58,342 nt of DNA from Bacillus sp. JCM 19058 (GTDB lineage: Bacteria > Bacillota > Bacilli > Bacillales_H > Bacillaceae_D), in the NCBI GenBank assembly GCA_001310555.1, contig BAXO01000025.1, forward strand, positions 1-58,342, in the 5' to 3' direction. The position numbers and the translations under genes are program-made. This document shows, in pieces, positions 42,364 through 51,574 of this stretch; the first letter of the stretch is position 1; the number at the start of each line of letters is the position of its first letter. The notes beneath the pieces were generated by a model. The model was not told where the DNA came from and did not search any database. It saw only the letters and a list, made by a program, of their open reading frames with translations.

Positions 42364-42857
42364 CACCTTGCACTAAGTAACCCTTTGTTGCAACGCAATC
42401 GTTTTCACGAAATATCGGAAATCAAATACGAAGCTGTTCATAACTGAAAGTTGAGGTCACTTATACGTAAGCCAATCGCGAAACGCCCCTTTGTACGCAA
42501 AAGCAACTGAGCACTGGGCTCAACTGGCTTTTTGTTTACGATCGAAAGTAGAAGGTGGCTCAAGAGCCACCTTCTATCCATCCTTAGAAGAAAGTTTTAG
42601 TATTCAATCAACAATTTGGGGTTGAATCGATTTTTGTGTTTACAGGTTCCTTTTCTCAATCCTGTTCGTCACATTCTTGAAAAACTCTGGACTCTGTTCA
42701 ACGCAATCACCTCATTAAAGGTATATCACTACAAAAATGTTCTTTTCCTATTGTATCTTTGAATGTCAACTCTTCATGAATGGTATGAGGATAAGTTGCC
42801 GAAGCAACTCCTCACCAAGTACTATTTCCCGACTCGCTTTTTATTATTCAAAAAAAA
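42364..42857. other. Intergenic region with hairpins and a degenerate small frame
   Basis: Contains a terminator-like hairpin at 42504-42536 (AAAGCAACTGAGC...GGCTTTTT) and a perfect 12-bp hairpin at 42550-42575. On the minus strand (42640-42730) frames with GAGGTG upstream give SPEFFKNVTNRIEKRNL at the end, reminiscent of the C-terminus of sporulation inhibitor Sda, but no single frame connects it to a start. Confidence 0.4.
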
Positions 42858-43206
42858 TTATTGTTCCTTGAGCTGCTTTACTTCTTCTGCAGCCTCTTTA
42901 GTCGCTTTAACAATTTCTTTTGAGCTTTCCTTTAAATGAGCGGCCGTCGTGGAAAGCTGTTTTACATCCTCGCTAATACCACGAACCACTTCAGAAACCT
43001 CTGTTGCTGTTGTTTTCACCTGGTTAAATATTTGTTCGCGATTGTCCTTTAAAAAAAACGACAGCATCGGTTGTACAATCTTTTAACTGAATCGCTTCCT
43101 CCTTTAGTTTATCGCGCCATTCCTTTCGCGATAATATGATGGTAAGCGCTACAGCCCCGCCAATCCACAAGCCTTTACACAAAGTGCTGCACCCTTTCTT
43201 TTCCAT
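42858..43206 (-). CDS. YtxH family protein (frameshifted)
   Basis: After repair about 115 residues. One N-terminal membrane segment (LCKGLWIGGAVALTIIL), then a long charged helix with heptad spacing (VKTTATEVSEVVRGISEDVKQL). This is the general-stress YtxH arrangement. One extra T in an eight-T run near 43053 joins DAVVFLKDNREQIFNQ. AAGGAGG precedes the start. Function unknown. Confidence 0.7.
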
Positions 43207-43302
43207 CGCCTGGCCTCCTTGTTTGCTTTCCTACCGACATTTTAGCAGGAGTTCAGACGAAAAAGAAGCTTTTCCCCATTATTTCGAGATTGTTTTACCC
43301 TT

Positions 43303-43343
43303 TAAAAAAAAGAAATAAGGTGTTTAACCGACTTAAACACCTT
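43303..43343 (-). terminator. Terminator of the small coiled-coil gene
   Basis: AAGGTGTTTAA pairs with TTAAACACCTT; the minus strand continues TTTCTTTTTTTT. Confidence 0.88.
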
Positions 43344-43351
43344 ATATCTCA

Positions 43352-43498
43352 TTAATTATAAGCCTGTGTCAACAGGTCATCTGTTTCTAACGGTTCAAAG
43401 CCGTGCTCCTCGGCACGCTTAAGCTCATTCAGCTCCTTACTTAACTGCTCTAGCTTCTCCTGTATATCCTCAATTCGCTTCTTTTCTGATATTGTCAT
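43352..43498 (-). CDS. Small coiled-coil protein (48 aa)
   Basis: Starts MTISEKKRIEDIQEKLEQLS with AAAGGAGAGG upstream. Heptad-like leucines run through most of it; the acidic C-terminus is EPLETDDLLTQAYN. Similar in size and composition to small SE1561-like proteins, but I do not claim the family. The terminator directly behind supports a real gene. Confidence 0.6.
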   Translation of the reverse strand: MTISEKKRIEDIQEKLEQLSKELNELKRAEEHGFEPLETDDLLTQAYN

Positions 43499-43708
43499 GA
43501 CTTTCCTCTCCTTTGGACGCCATTTCTGACTGAACACTCGCTCGGTTTCTGGATAAAAATAGAATAATATCAATGTTTAAAGTTACAAATATTCTAACAA
43601 TATTTCTTCAGTTTGTAAATAGTTTTTTTTCAAAATTCTTTTACGCTGTGCATTTTTAATTTGCCACAATTTCATTAAATAAATTGACGTCAATTTTTTC
43701 TAAGCGAT

Positions 43709-43735
43709 TCGTCACAATCTTGGAGGCTAATTTGT
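43709..43735 (+). promoter_or_regulatory. Candidate ECF41 promoter for the AhpD-like gene
   Basis: CGTCACA, 16 bases, TGTC, 40 bases upstream of the ATG. ECF41 sigma factors recognise TGTCACA-N16-CGTC as I recall. The same spacing is found upstream of the sigma gene. Confidence 0.6.
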
Positions 43736-43774
43736 CTTTATTAATGAATCAAAAAAAATTGGAGGAGATTAATC

Positions 43775-44222
43775 ATGAATATTAGATTCAACCCCCTTGA
43801 GACAAATAGCGATGCCTATAAGGCTATGACACAGTTGGAGGAATTTATAAAGAACAGCGGATTGGACCCTACTCTTTATGAATTGATCAAATTGCGCGCC
43901 TCTCAAATGAATGGCTGTGCCTATTGCATAGATATGCACGGTAATGACCTTCGAAAAAAAAGGTGAAAGCTTCGAACGGCTCATGCTTCTTTCGACATGG
44001 CGGGAAGTTCCCATCTATACAGAGCAAGAGAAGGCGGCACTTGAATTGACCGAGCACGTGACTCGAGTATCGGAAGCTGGTGTACCCGATCATGTGTATA
44101 AGCTTGCCCGAACGTACTTTGATGAAAAGCAATATCTCGATTTAATTATGGCAATTAACACCATTAATTGCTGGAACCGACTCAGCTTAGCGACAGGCTT
44201 GTTTCCGGGCTGTTTCAGCTAA
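43775..44222 (+). CDS. Carboxymuconolactone decarboxylase/AhpD-like protein (frameshifted)
   Basis: After repair about 148 residues. CMD-family core with the CxxC-x3-H motif MNGCAYCIDMHG, KGESFERLMLLSTWREVPIY, TEQEKAALELTEHVTRV, and the C-terminal NTINCWNRLSLAT. AhpD-like proteins reduce peroxidase partners or detoxify peroxides. One extra A in an eight-A run near 43955. GGAGGAG precedes the start. Convergent with the ECF41 sigma gene; a CMD protein is one of the standard partners of this sigma group. Confidence 0.87.
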
Positions 44223-45092
44223 CTCCTTTGCAGACCTGGAGCTTGTTAGGGTTCATCACGACATAAATCCGGCTAATTCCTGCTGCTGATGAATCCGTCT
44301 GAAAACAAGCACGCATGATGACTCGTCCATGCCTTATTAATTGTACTCCCATCTCGCCGTTAAGCATGATGGGAGTCATTTCACCGACAAACGCACCCTT
44401 CTTCTTAATCCCTTTAATAAATGCCAGAACGCGCTCATACCCAATAATTGGCCTTAATGCAGCGCGGACTTTGCCTCCTCCATCGGTAATAATCTGCACA
44501 TCTTTAAGCAAGATCTGCTTTAACGATTCAAACTCACCAGTCTTAATCGCAATCATAAACGTTTCGACAAATTTCCCGTCGTTTTCGCTCGAAATCGCTC
44601 CTGCTTCTTGCCTCGATTGCTTCACCTTTTGCTTCGCTCGGCTCATGATTTTGCGACAATTGCTTTCCGTCCGCTCTAGCATTTCAGCCGTTTCCCGATA
44701 GCTATAGCCTACTATCTCCTTTAAAATGAACAGTGCCGCTCTTGTGGAGTCAGGGTTTGTAGTATGACAAGTAGCGCGTACTGCACTTGCTCTTTTCGTT
44801 CGACCCTCTTTTCCGGCAGCTCTTCTGAAGCATCCAGCATCGGTTCAGGTAACCAAGGTCCTAAGTAACTTTCTCTTTGGCGAGAGCTTGACTGAAGCAA
44901 GTTAATGCAACGATTGGTCGTCATTTTCACCAAAAATGCCTTTACGTCTATAATATGATTTAAATTACGCTTGGATAAACTTAAAAACACTTCTTGCACA
45001 ATATCCTCTGCATCCGTAACAGAGCCAAGCATGCGATAGGCAATACCGAATAATAAACCTTTATGATTGCGATAAACTTCTTCCAGAATCAT
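44215..45092 (-). CDS. ECF41-type RNA polymerase sigma factor with SnoaL-like C-terminus (frameshifted)
   Basis: After repair about 292 residues. Sigma-2 region YRMLGSVTDAEDIVQEVFL and sigma-4 region (TPQERALFILKEIVGYSYRETAEMLERTESNCRKIMSRA), then a SnoaL-like domain with DGGGK (VQIITDGGGKVRAAL) and a C-terminal NPNKL, the two motifs reported to define ECF41. In that group there is no anti-sigma factor; the C-terminal domain regulates the sigma itself. A missing G near 44751 restores the frame. AGGTG precedes MILEEVYRNH. Confidence 0.88.
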
Positions 45093-45129
45093 ACTGACAC
45101 CTACTTTCTTTTTTTCAATCAATGACTAT

Positions 45130-45156
45130 GACAAATAGGGCGACTAATTTGTGACA
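45130..45156 (-). promoter_or_regulatory. Candidate ECF41 promoter upstream of the sigma gene
   Basis: Minus-strand TGTCACA (45150-45156), 16 bases, TGTC (45130-45133). It suggests autoregulation together with the matching element at 43709. Confidence 0.6.
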
Positions 45157-45283
45157 ATAAGTCAATTTTTGCTCGATTGCACCAAATAGCACAACTATTC
45201 TGAAGAAGCAAATTGATTCTCAATTCCATTCCATATTCATAAATAAATATATGATTTGCCTAGGCTCACGGATAATGCAAGCC

Positions 45284-46083
45284 CTACTCAATACGCGGTT
45301 TGGTCGGGTCGCATTCCGGCATTTTAAGCTCTGCTGATTGCGATACCTTAATTATATAGTAGCATTCTTCTCTAGCCATATGATCTGCCATTAATGCAGA
45401 AAATGTTCCTAACGCTTGCTGTGAGAGTTCAAGCTCCTCTAGTTCATGAAGAAAGTTCGAAAAAAAGTCGAATTTCTAAAGAAACCTCCTCGTTCATTCT
45501 TTGCAAGGCTGGAAATGACGAAATGTTAGCCCGCAAATATCCGGTAAGTTCGACCGCTTTTAAATAGAACTCTTCAAACTGTTTCACGTATTTTGACGCT
45601 GTCTTTTTTTTAAACCCTTTTCGACGATATCTAAATTGTCGGATATTGCTCCTGCATGTCCCGCGGCATCTGGTAGCCAGACGAGATGATGATGCAATTC
45701 ATGCTCGACTGGTGGTACCTCTCCCTTTTTTTTAAAAACTCCAATACGTGAAGGTATTCCTCTACCTCATTCACCATATGATTAATAAACGTTGGTGACA
45801 GGTGAATCTTAATTTTTCCAAATACTAGCTTTTTGATCAGATCGAGCTTAAATTGTCGAATCCTATTTGCCTCATCTTCAGCTTCAATGCTTAAACGAAT
45901 TAAATTCGCATGTTCAACACTTGCCAGTAAGTGATCGAACGTTTCGATAAAGCGTTGTGCAATCTCTATCTCTTTCGTTTCTTGTGAAGCCAAGGAGTCA
46001 TGAATAAACCTCGCATGGTCTCCCAATATTTGCAGCCAAAACTGATGTTCGAAACGAGCCGTTTTGTTAAAGTCGTTGGCCAC
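45284..46083 (-). CDS. DUF2935 family protein (three frameshifts)
   Basis: After repair about 265 residues. Two similar four-helix bundles: first ARFEHQFWLQILGDHARFIHDSL, second (after repairs) PPVEHELHHHLVWLPDAAGHAGAI, then LMADHMAREECYYIIKVSQS. The repeated FEH...HARF pattern with histidines is that of DUF2935, possible metal-binding helical bundles. Errors: eight-base runs near 45729 and 45607 (two extra each) and seven-base run 45463. GTG 46083. Function unknown. Confidence 0.75.
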
Positions 46084-46420
46084 ACCCTTTCCCCCTTTAC
46101 GTTTTCTCACTTTAACATATCAATCAAAATCAGCGATTATGCTCTACTGTAGAAAAAATCTTTTCCGGTAACTCTTCTATCTCCATTTGCAATAACTTAT
46201 CTCCGGACAAACCTCAGGAAAAAAAAGCATGTAAACATTTTTGTATTTTGGAACATTGGACAAGTATTATAAGAACTTACTTCAAACGAGCTAAATTGTC
46301 ACATTTCGACACATTCCTACTTTCTTTTATTATTCAAAAAATTGTAATAGTTATTATAAGGCTTTTCTGTTATAATAAACATGCAAGAAATATTAAAGGT
46401 AAAGGATAGGGTGAAACAAA
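46084..46420. other. Intergenic region upstream of the FbpB-like gene
   Basis: AT-rich. TATAAT-like TATAAT near 46371 and an AT-rich dyad TAATAGTTATTATAA near 46347 could form an iron-regulated promoter for the small downstream gene. No gene seen. Confidence 0.4.
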
Positions 46421-46585
46421 TTGCGCAAACAAAACATTACGTTAGAAGATTTGATTAACGAAAACAGGGAGGAACTCTTGAATGATCCAGAGGCACTTTC
46501 AGAAATAGAGGATCGGATTGATGAAAGGAATGCAAAAGCCTTAAAAATTTCAGAAAAAAGTAACGTTTCTAACAAATTGCTATAG
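46421..46585 (+). CDS. FbpB family small basic protein
   Basis: A 54-residue ORF at TTG 46421 with AGGGTG seven bases upstream: MRKQNITLEDLINENREELL followed by NDPEALSEIEDRIDERNAKAL. Matches the pattern of B. subtilis FbpB (MRK..FEQLVEENKKQLL..IEERLE), a Fur-regulated helper of the FsrA iron-sparing RNA. It is less basic than FbpB. A strong terminator follows within 70 bases. Confidence 0.68.
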   Translation: MRKQNITLEDLINENREELLNDPEALSEIEDRIDERNAKALKISEKSNVSNKLL

Positions 46586-46652
46586 CTTCCTCTGATAGCC
46601 CACGACATGCAACTTCCCATACTTCATAGAAAAGGGACGTCTCAAAAAATAG

Positions 46653-46695
46653 AAAAACGAGTATGAGAAACTTGCTTCTCAAACTCGTTTTTTTT
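46653..46695 (+). terminator. Terminator behind the FbpB-like gene
   Basis: AAAACGAGT..GAGAA pairs with TTCTC..ACTCGTTTT followed by a T run; the A-rich left arm lets it also serve convergent uxaB. Confidence 0.87.
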
Positions 46696-46811
46696 CAATT
46701 CGTTCAAGTATATGCAAATATGAAGGCAAGGCCTCTTTCTTTGGGATCAATTGCTGCTCAGCATAGAATTACGGCTCCCCCTGACTTCAATGCTTCGGTG
46801 CTGAAACAAAT

Positions 46812-48325
46812 TCAATGCATGAATTTCTTTTTAAGTGCTTCTTTTGTGCCTACGTCCAAAATAGAGCGCAAATCTTCGGTGACTTGTACAGCCAGTCCCG
46901 GTATGGATAGTAAATCACAGCCCCATAATCCAGTCTGGGAAAGGATACGCTTCGTCAGAACAGATAGGCTTTCATCGCTTCCGTCAAACGCATTCCACCC
47001 ATCTTCCATTGCAGCAAGTGCTTCCTTTTGATCACGAATTTGATACTCTGTTTCACCACGCTTTCCGACTAAAAACGCTCCATCTCTTCGTTCAGAACGA
47101 TAATAGACGAATAATGCGGCTAATGAAAAGGTTAGCGCCTGCGGAAGTGTGCGGTTTGCTTCAACATATTGCAGCAAGGTAGGGATGAGGCGCGTTTTAA
47201 ATTTATAAATAGCATTCATTCCAATGTCTGTAAGGTAATGCTTGTTGTATGGATTTAAAAATCGTTCGATAACAGCATGAACAAAGCTTTCTTTCTCTTT
47301 TTCCTCCATTCGAACAAGCGGATATATTTCCTGGTAAAGTCCTTGCTCGATAAAGGAACGCAGCGAATGATCCTCCATTGCTTCAAGAACTGTATCCGCC
47401 CCCGATAAATAGCTGGCAGCAAACATCATCGTGTGCGGACCGTTCAGCAGACGAACTTTAAGTTCACGGAAAGGGGAAACATCTCCCCATTTGACATTCA
47501 AGCCAGCCTTGTCAAAAGGCAGTGCCTTGGCAACTTCATCGACAGCATCGATAATGAATAAATGGTATGGCTCCCCAACCGTTAGTAGCTCATCTTCATA
47601 GCCAAGCTTCTCGCGAAAATACGTTATCCGTTCACGAGGGTAGCCTGTGACAATTCGGTCGACAAGCGTGTCGCAAAAGCGATTACTATGCTTAAGCCAG
47701 TCGATGAAGCTAGCAGAAAAGCCCCATTCCTCCGAAATTCGCAGCACGAGATCCTTAAGAATTTGCCCATTTTCTTCCACAAGCTCGCAAGGAATGACCG
47801 TCCAGCCTGGAGCAGAGCTGCCGCCAAGCTTCTGATAGCGATAGTGCAAGCAGGCAGCCACCTTTCCCGGGAAGGATAAAGGTGATGTTTGACCATCATA
47901 GTCTTCCTTTAAATAGCTTAGCCCCGCTTCCGTCGTATTCGAAAAGACAAATTCGATTTCACTGGAGGCAGCAACCTCCAGTACATCCTGCCAGTTCGTA
48001 TAAGGGTTAATTCCTCTCGAGATGTCGAATTCACTTCAAATTGCTCGACATTCTTGCCATTCTCAATCCCTCGAAGCGCTGAAGTGTACAAGCCTTCCTG
48101 TGCATTAATTTTCGGGACAACCTTCCCATGCGGCGTCGGTTGAATCGCGACAACTCTTCCATGAAACAGCCCCTGCTTATTCATTTGCTGAATCATCCAG
48201 TCGATAAAGCCGCGGAGAAAGTTTCCCTCACCGAATTGCAGAACTTTTTCTGGTAAATGCTCCTGTGAATAATAGCTAACACCAGACGGAAGCTTGGCAG
48301 TAACCGCCTTCGATAATCTTTCCAT
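46812..48325 (-). CDS. uxaB: Tagaturonate reductase (altronate oxidoreductase), frameshifted
   Basis: After repair about 503 residues, of the polyol/mannitol dehydrogenase family. VLQFGEGNFLRGFIDWMI forms the Rossmann start; IPCELVEENG, DRIVTGYPRE, GPHTMMFAASYLSGADTV (active-site region) and NPYNKHYLTDIGMNAIYKFKTRL follow, the standard order in UxaB. It reduces tagaturonate to altronate with NADH. One base is missing near 48011. The second gene of a uxaA-uxaB operon. Confidence 0.9.
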
Positions 48326-48354
48326 CGTATCCCCCTCATCATATGGCTTTAGCT

Positions 48355-49848
48355 TTACAAAATAACGCCATCTTTAAAAATTGAGATTTCCTTAAAGCCG
48401 AATTGCTCATTTTTCGTTTTGCTCTCACCTGAAGCGACTTGCAAAATATATTCAAACAATTCATTCTTAACGACGTCCATTGTTTTGCCTTCTAGCAGCT
48501 CCCCGGCGTTGAAATCGATCCAGTTTTTCTTTTTACGGTAAAGCTCGCTGTTCGTTGAAATTTTGACGGTAGGAACCGGACCTCCAAACGGTGTTCCTCT
48601 TCCGGTAGTAAATAAAACAATATGCGCGCCAGAGGCAGCTAAGGCAGTAACGGAAACTAAATCATTCCCCGGACCTTGAAGCAATGTCAGTCCTTTTTCC
48701 TTTAGGCGCCCACCATAAGGGAGAACGTCTTCAACTGGAGCAAATCCTCCTTTTTGTACACAGCCTAATGACTTTTCCTCCAGTGTAGTAATGCCACCGT
48801 CCTTATTGCCCGGTGAAGGATTTTCATAAACCACTTGATCGTGCTTAATAAAATAATCTTTAAAATCGTTAATAAGCTTTACAATTTCTTCGAAAACGCC
48901 TTCATTTTTTGCCCGTTCCATCAAAATGGTTTCAGCTCCGAACATCTCAGGTACTTCTGTTAATGCGGTTGACCCGCCATGTGCGATCACTAGATCTGAA
49001 AAAGCGCCTACTAACGGGTTAGCTGTAATTCCGGAAAAACCATCCGAACCTCCGCATTTCAGCCCGATTTTTAATTTTGAAACTGGGATCGGCTCACGAG
49101 TGGCGCACAAGCGAGCTCGATCAGCTCCTCGAGAAGGTCTAACCCTTCCTCAAGCTCGTCTCCAGCTTCCTGCACTGCCAAAAATTTCACCTTACGCGGA
49201 TCGTAATCACCTACGACCTTTTTAAATTCTGCTATGTGGTTGTTCTCGCAGCCAAGACCGAGGACAAGGACAGCTGCGGAATTAGGGTGATGCACTAGGT
49301 TGCTTAATATTTTTTTGCGTGTTATGCAGATCGTCACCAAGCTGAGAACAGCCAAACAAATGAGGATAATGGTAAACGCCGTCAAAGCTCTTATCTGAAT
49401 ATTGTTCATTGGCCATTTTCGCAAGGAGCTCAGCCGTCTTGTTAATGCACCCGACAGTTGGGATAATCCAAACCTCATTGCGAATAGCCGCTTCCCCATT
49501 GTCACGGAGATAGCCCATAAAGGTTCGCTCCTTCTTTTCCGCTTGAATAGCACTTGGCTTAGGCGTATACGTGTATTCGAGCGTACCTTCAAGGTTTGTT
49601 TGAACATTATGGGTATGGATCCAATCCCCTGCCTCAACCTTCTCTTTCGCACGGCCAATGGGAAAGCCATATTTAATAATATTCTCTCCTTGTTTAATCG
49701 GTCGGAGCGCTACTTTGTGACCGACCGGAACTTTTTGATTCAGTGTAACGGTGACAGTGCCATGACTAATCGATTCCCCCGCCTCAAAGCCTTTAAGAGT
49801 CACGATAACATTATCACGCTCATGGACATGCAAATAACTGGATTGCAT
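48355..49848 (-). CDS. uxaA: Altronate dehydratase (two frameshifts)
   Basis: After repair about 497 residues. N-terminal SAF-like domain (HERDNVIVTLKGFEAGESI), VPVGHKVALRPI, then the UxaA catalytic part: PTVGCINKTAELLA, LGCENNHIAEF, LKCGGSDGFSGITANPLVGAFSD, and GHIVLFTTGRGTPFG-type end. Converts altronate to 2-keto-3-deoxygluconate. Errors: extra A in a seven-A run near 49310 and a missing base near 49110. GGGAGG before ATG 49848. With uxaB it handles galacturonate degradation; uxaC and kdgK/kdgA are not in the window. Confidence 0.9.
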
Positions 49849-49887
49849 TATTATAGCCTCCCTTTTGCTATAGGCAATTATTACTGA

Positions 49888-49902
49888 TGCAAAGCGTTTG
49901 CA
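49888..49902. promoter_or_regulatory. Perfect dyad operator upstream of uxaA
   Basis: TGCAAA GCG TTTGCA, 40 bases before the uxaA start. The form resembles LacI/GalR-family operators such as those of ExuR-type regulators. It is not an exact cre site (one consensus base differs). Confidence 0.5.
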
Positions 49903-49935
49903 CGCGAATTATTGGTCAAGATTTACGCCTTAATG

Positions 49936-49981
49936 ACAACGTTGTTATTTTGATTGTAAGAGCGATTTTTCTCCTTGTCAA
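49936..49981 (-). promoter_or_regulatory. uxaA promoter with overlapping palindrome
   Basis: Minus-strand TTGACA (49976-49981), 17 bases, TACAAT (49953-49958): an excellent sigma-A promoter overlapping the 3' end of the BASS gene. A palindrome ACAACGTTGT (49936-49945) sits at the expected start site. Confidence 0.7.
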
Positions 49982-49983
49982 TC

Positions 49984-50958
49984 CTAATCTTTCTGGTTAG
50001 CGATCTTTGCCGCTATCATTTGCTCCTTTTTTATGCGCTGACTGTGGGAAACTTTTCCGAAAAGGGCTGCCAGAATTTGTTGAAATAATGTTCCGGCAAT
50101 GACTGGAAGCATGGTTGCCGGCGGAAAATAAAGGACTGCTAATGCGGCTCCTGCTCCGATATTTCTCATACCGCAATTGAACATTAAGCCAATTGCAGAG
50201 CCTGGCTCCAGTTTAAATAGTCTCGCTGCGCCCATGCCAATTAAATAGCCGACAGTCGCCAGCACAAATACAACGAAAATAATCGCAAATAGCCTAGCAT
50301 CGAGCGCCTTAAAGTATGGAGCTGCGACAGAACTATTTAAAGCGATCACAGTTAACAAGCAAAGCTTGGACAAGGGTGCAAGCTTTGCGCCAACAAGCTT
50401 CGTTCTGTCTTTCAAAGCATAGTGCAGTAGGATCCCAGCGATCGAAGGAAGGACGATCATCCAAAACAGACTTGACATCATTCCAACCGTATCCATCTCG
50501 ACTGCTGTCCCGATAAAAATCCGCAAAATGAACGGTACGAGAATAGGAGACAGTAACGTATTGACTAGAATAATCGCCAAGGTCAACGAGCGGTTCCCCT
50601 GATAAATCGTGACCCACATCAGACTGACGACCCCTGTCGGAATCGCAAACGCAAGCACGAGTCCATGGATCGTTTCAGGATCGGCACTGAACAGAGCATG
50701 CCCGGTTAAAAAGGCAAGGCTTGGCATGACCAATTGAATAATGATTAAGCCGAGCAGCAATGGAAACGGATGAAGCGCAACCTTGCTTAAATCACGGGGA
50801 TGAATCCCAAGACTGCTCGAAAACGTAATAAAGGCAAAGATAAATGGGACGAGATATACAAAGGCTTGCAGCCAGTTTGAGAGCAGCACCCCTGCCATTA
50901 CAGCAGCCGGCGTTAGCAGGGGCAGCCACTTCTCAAGCACACGGTTGATCTGAGTCAT
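49984..50958 (-). CDS. Bile acid:sodium symporter (BASS) family transporter
   Basis: A complete 324-residue membrane protein with about nine to ten helices. FAITFSSSLGIHPRDL-type N-terminal helix packing, FAIPTGVVSLMWVTIYQGNRSL, and SAIGLMFNCGMRNIGAGAALAVLYF are BASS signatures. Members carry organic anions with sodium. Placement directly upstream of uxaA and in the same direction suggests a hexuronate or related acid as substrate, which is inference. The frame is intact. Confidence 0.85.
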   Translation of the reverse strand: MTQINRVLEKWLPLLTPAAVMAGVLLSNWLQAFVYLVPFIFAFITFSSSLGIHPRDLSKVALHPFPLLLGLIIIQLVMPSLAFLTGHALFSADPETIHGLVLAFAIPTGVVSLMWVTIYQGNRSLTLAIILVNTLLSPILVPFILRIFIGTAVEMDTVGMMSSLFWMIVLPSIAGILLHYALKDRTKLVGAKLAPLSKLCLLTVIALNSSVAAPYFKALDARLFAIIFVVFVLATVGYLIGMGAARLFKLEPGSAIGLMFNCGMRNIGAGAALAVLYFPPATMLPVIAGTLFQQILAALFGKVSHSQRIKKEQMIAAKIANQKD

Positions 50959-51574
50959 TAAAAAAACAACCTTCTCTCCAGTTTTCTATATTTTTATCCC
51001 GGGATGGCGGACGTTCAAAGCACCGTCTTCCCCGATTTTTTTCAACTAGCCATCACTAGAATTCTATTAAAGTCCTTTCACTCCAATTCTATGAAACAGA
51101 TAAAAATTAGTTTGTTAATTTTTGTCTTTAACTTTAAATGATTCGTGAGTAAAATACTACCCTTATCTTTAGAAAAGCATAAAAAAAACATCCCTTTTTC
51201 ATGTCGTCCACCTTTTAGACTAAGAGTAATAAAACCTGTTTACATAGTTCCTGTTTTTATAGTAGGATTATCTTTAACCTCCTTTTAATTCAACTACACT
51301 TATTTGACTTTTAATAATCCACGTTTAACACCAAGAACACTAAAATGCTCATTAAACGAATAACACATTTAGATTACTCTTTCCTGAATTGGTTTGACAT
51401 GTAGCAAATGATTAAATATTTTTCTAATAAATGTAAATGAAAGCACTTACAAAAATTCACCTTGGCAATTAACGATTTTTGAGTCTAAACCCGCTCATAA
51501 ATACTCAGTTTCTCTCACCCATTCACATTCTACATCGTACGGCTTCTCTCATTAACAGAAAGGTTTGATTCAAA
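50959..51574. other. Long AT-rich intergenic region
   Basis: About 615 bases. No ORF with a good start. Possible weak promoter TTTACA (51240), 18 bases, TAGGAT, and a cre-like TGAAAGCACTTACA at 51438-51451 with a consensus mismatch. This marks the change from conserved core to an AT-richer accessory region. Confidence 0.4.

Noticed and set aside
51438..51451. cre site for CcpA
   Set aside because: TGAAAGCACTTACA lacks the central CG of the consensus, and the downstream permease is not a known CcpA target.
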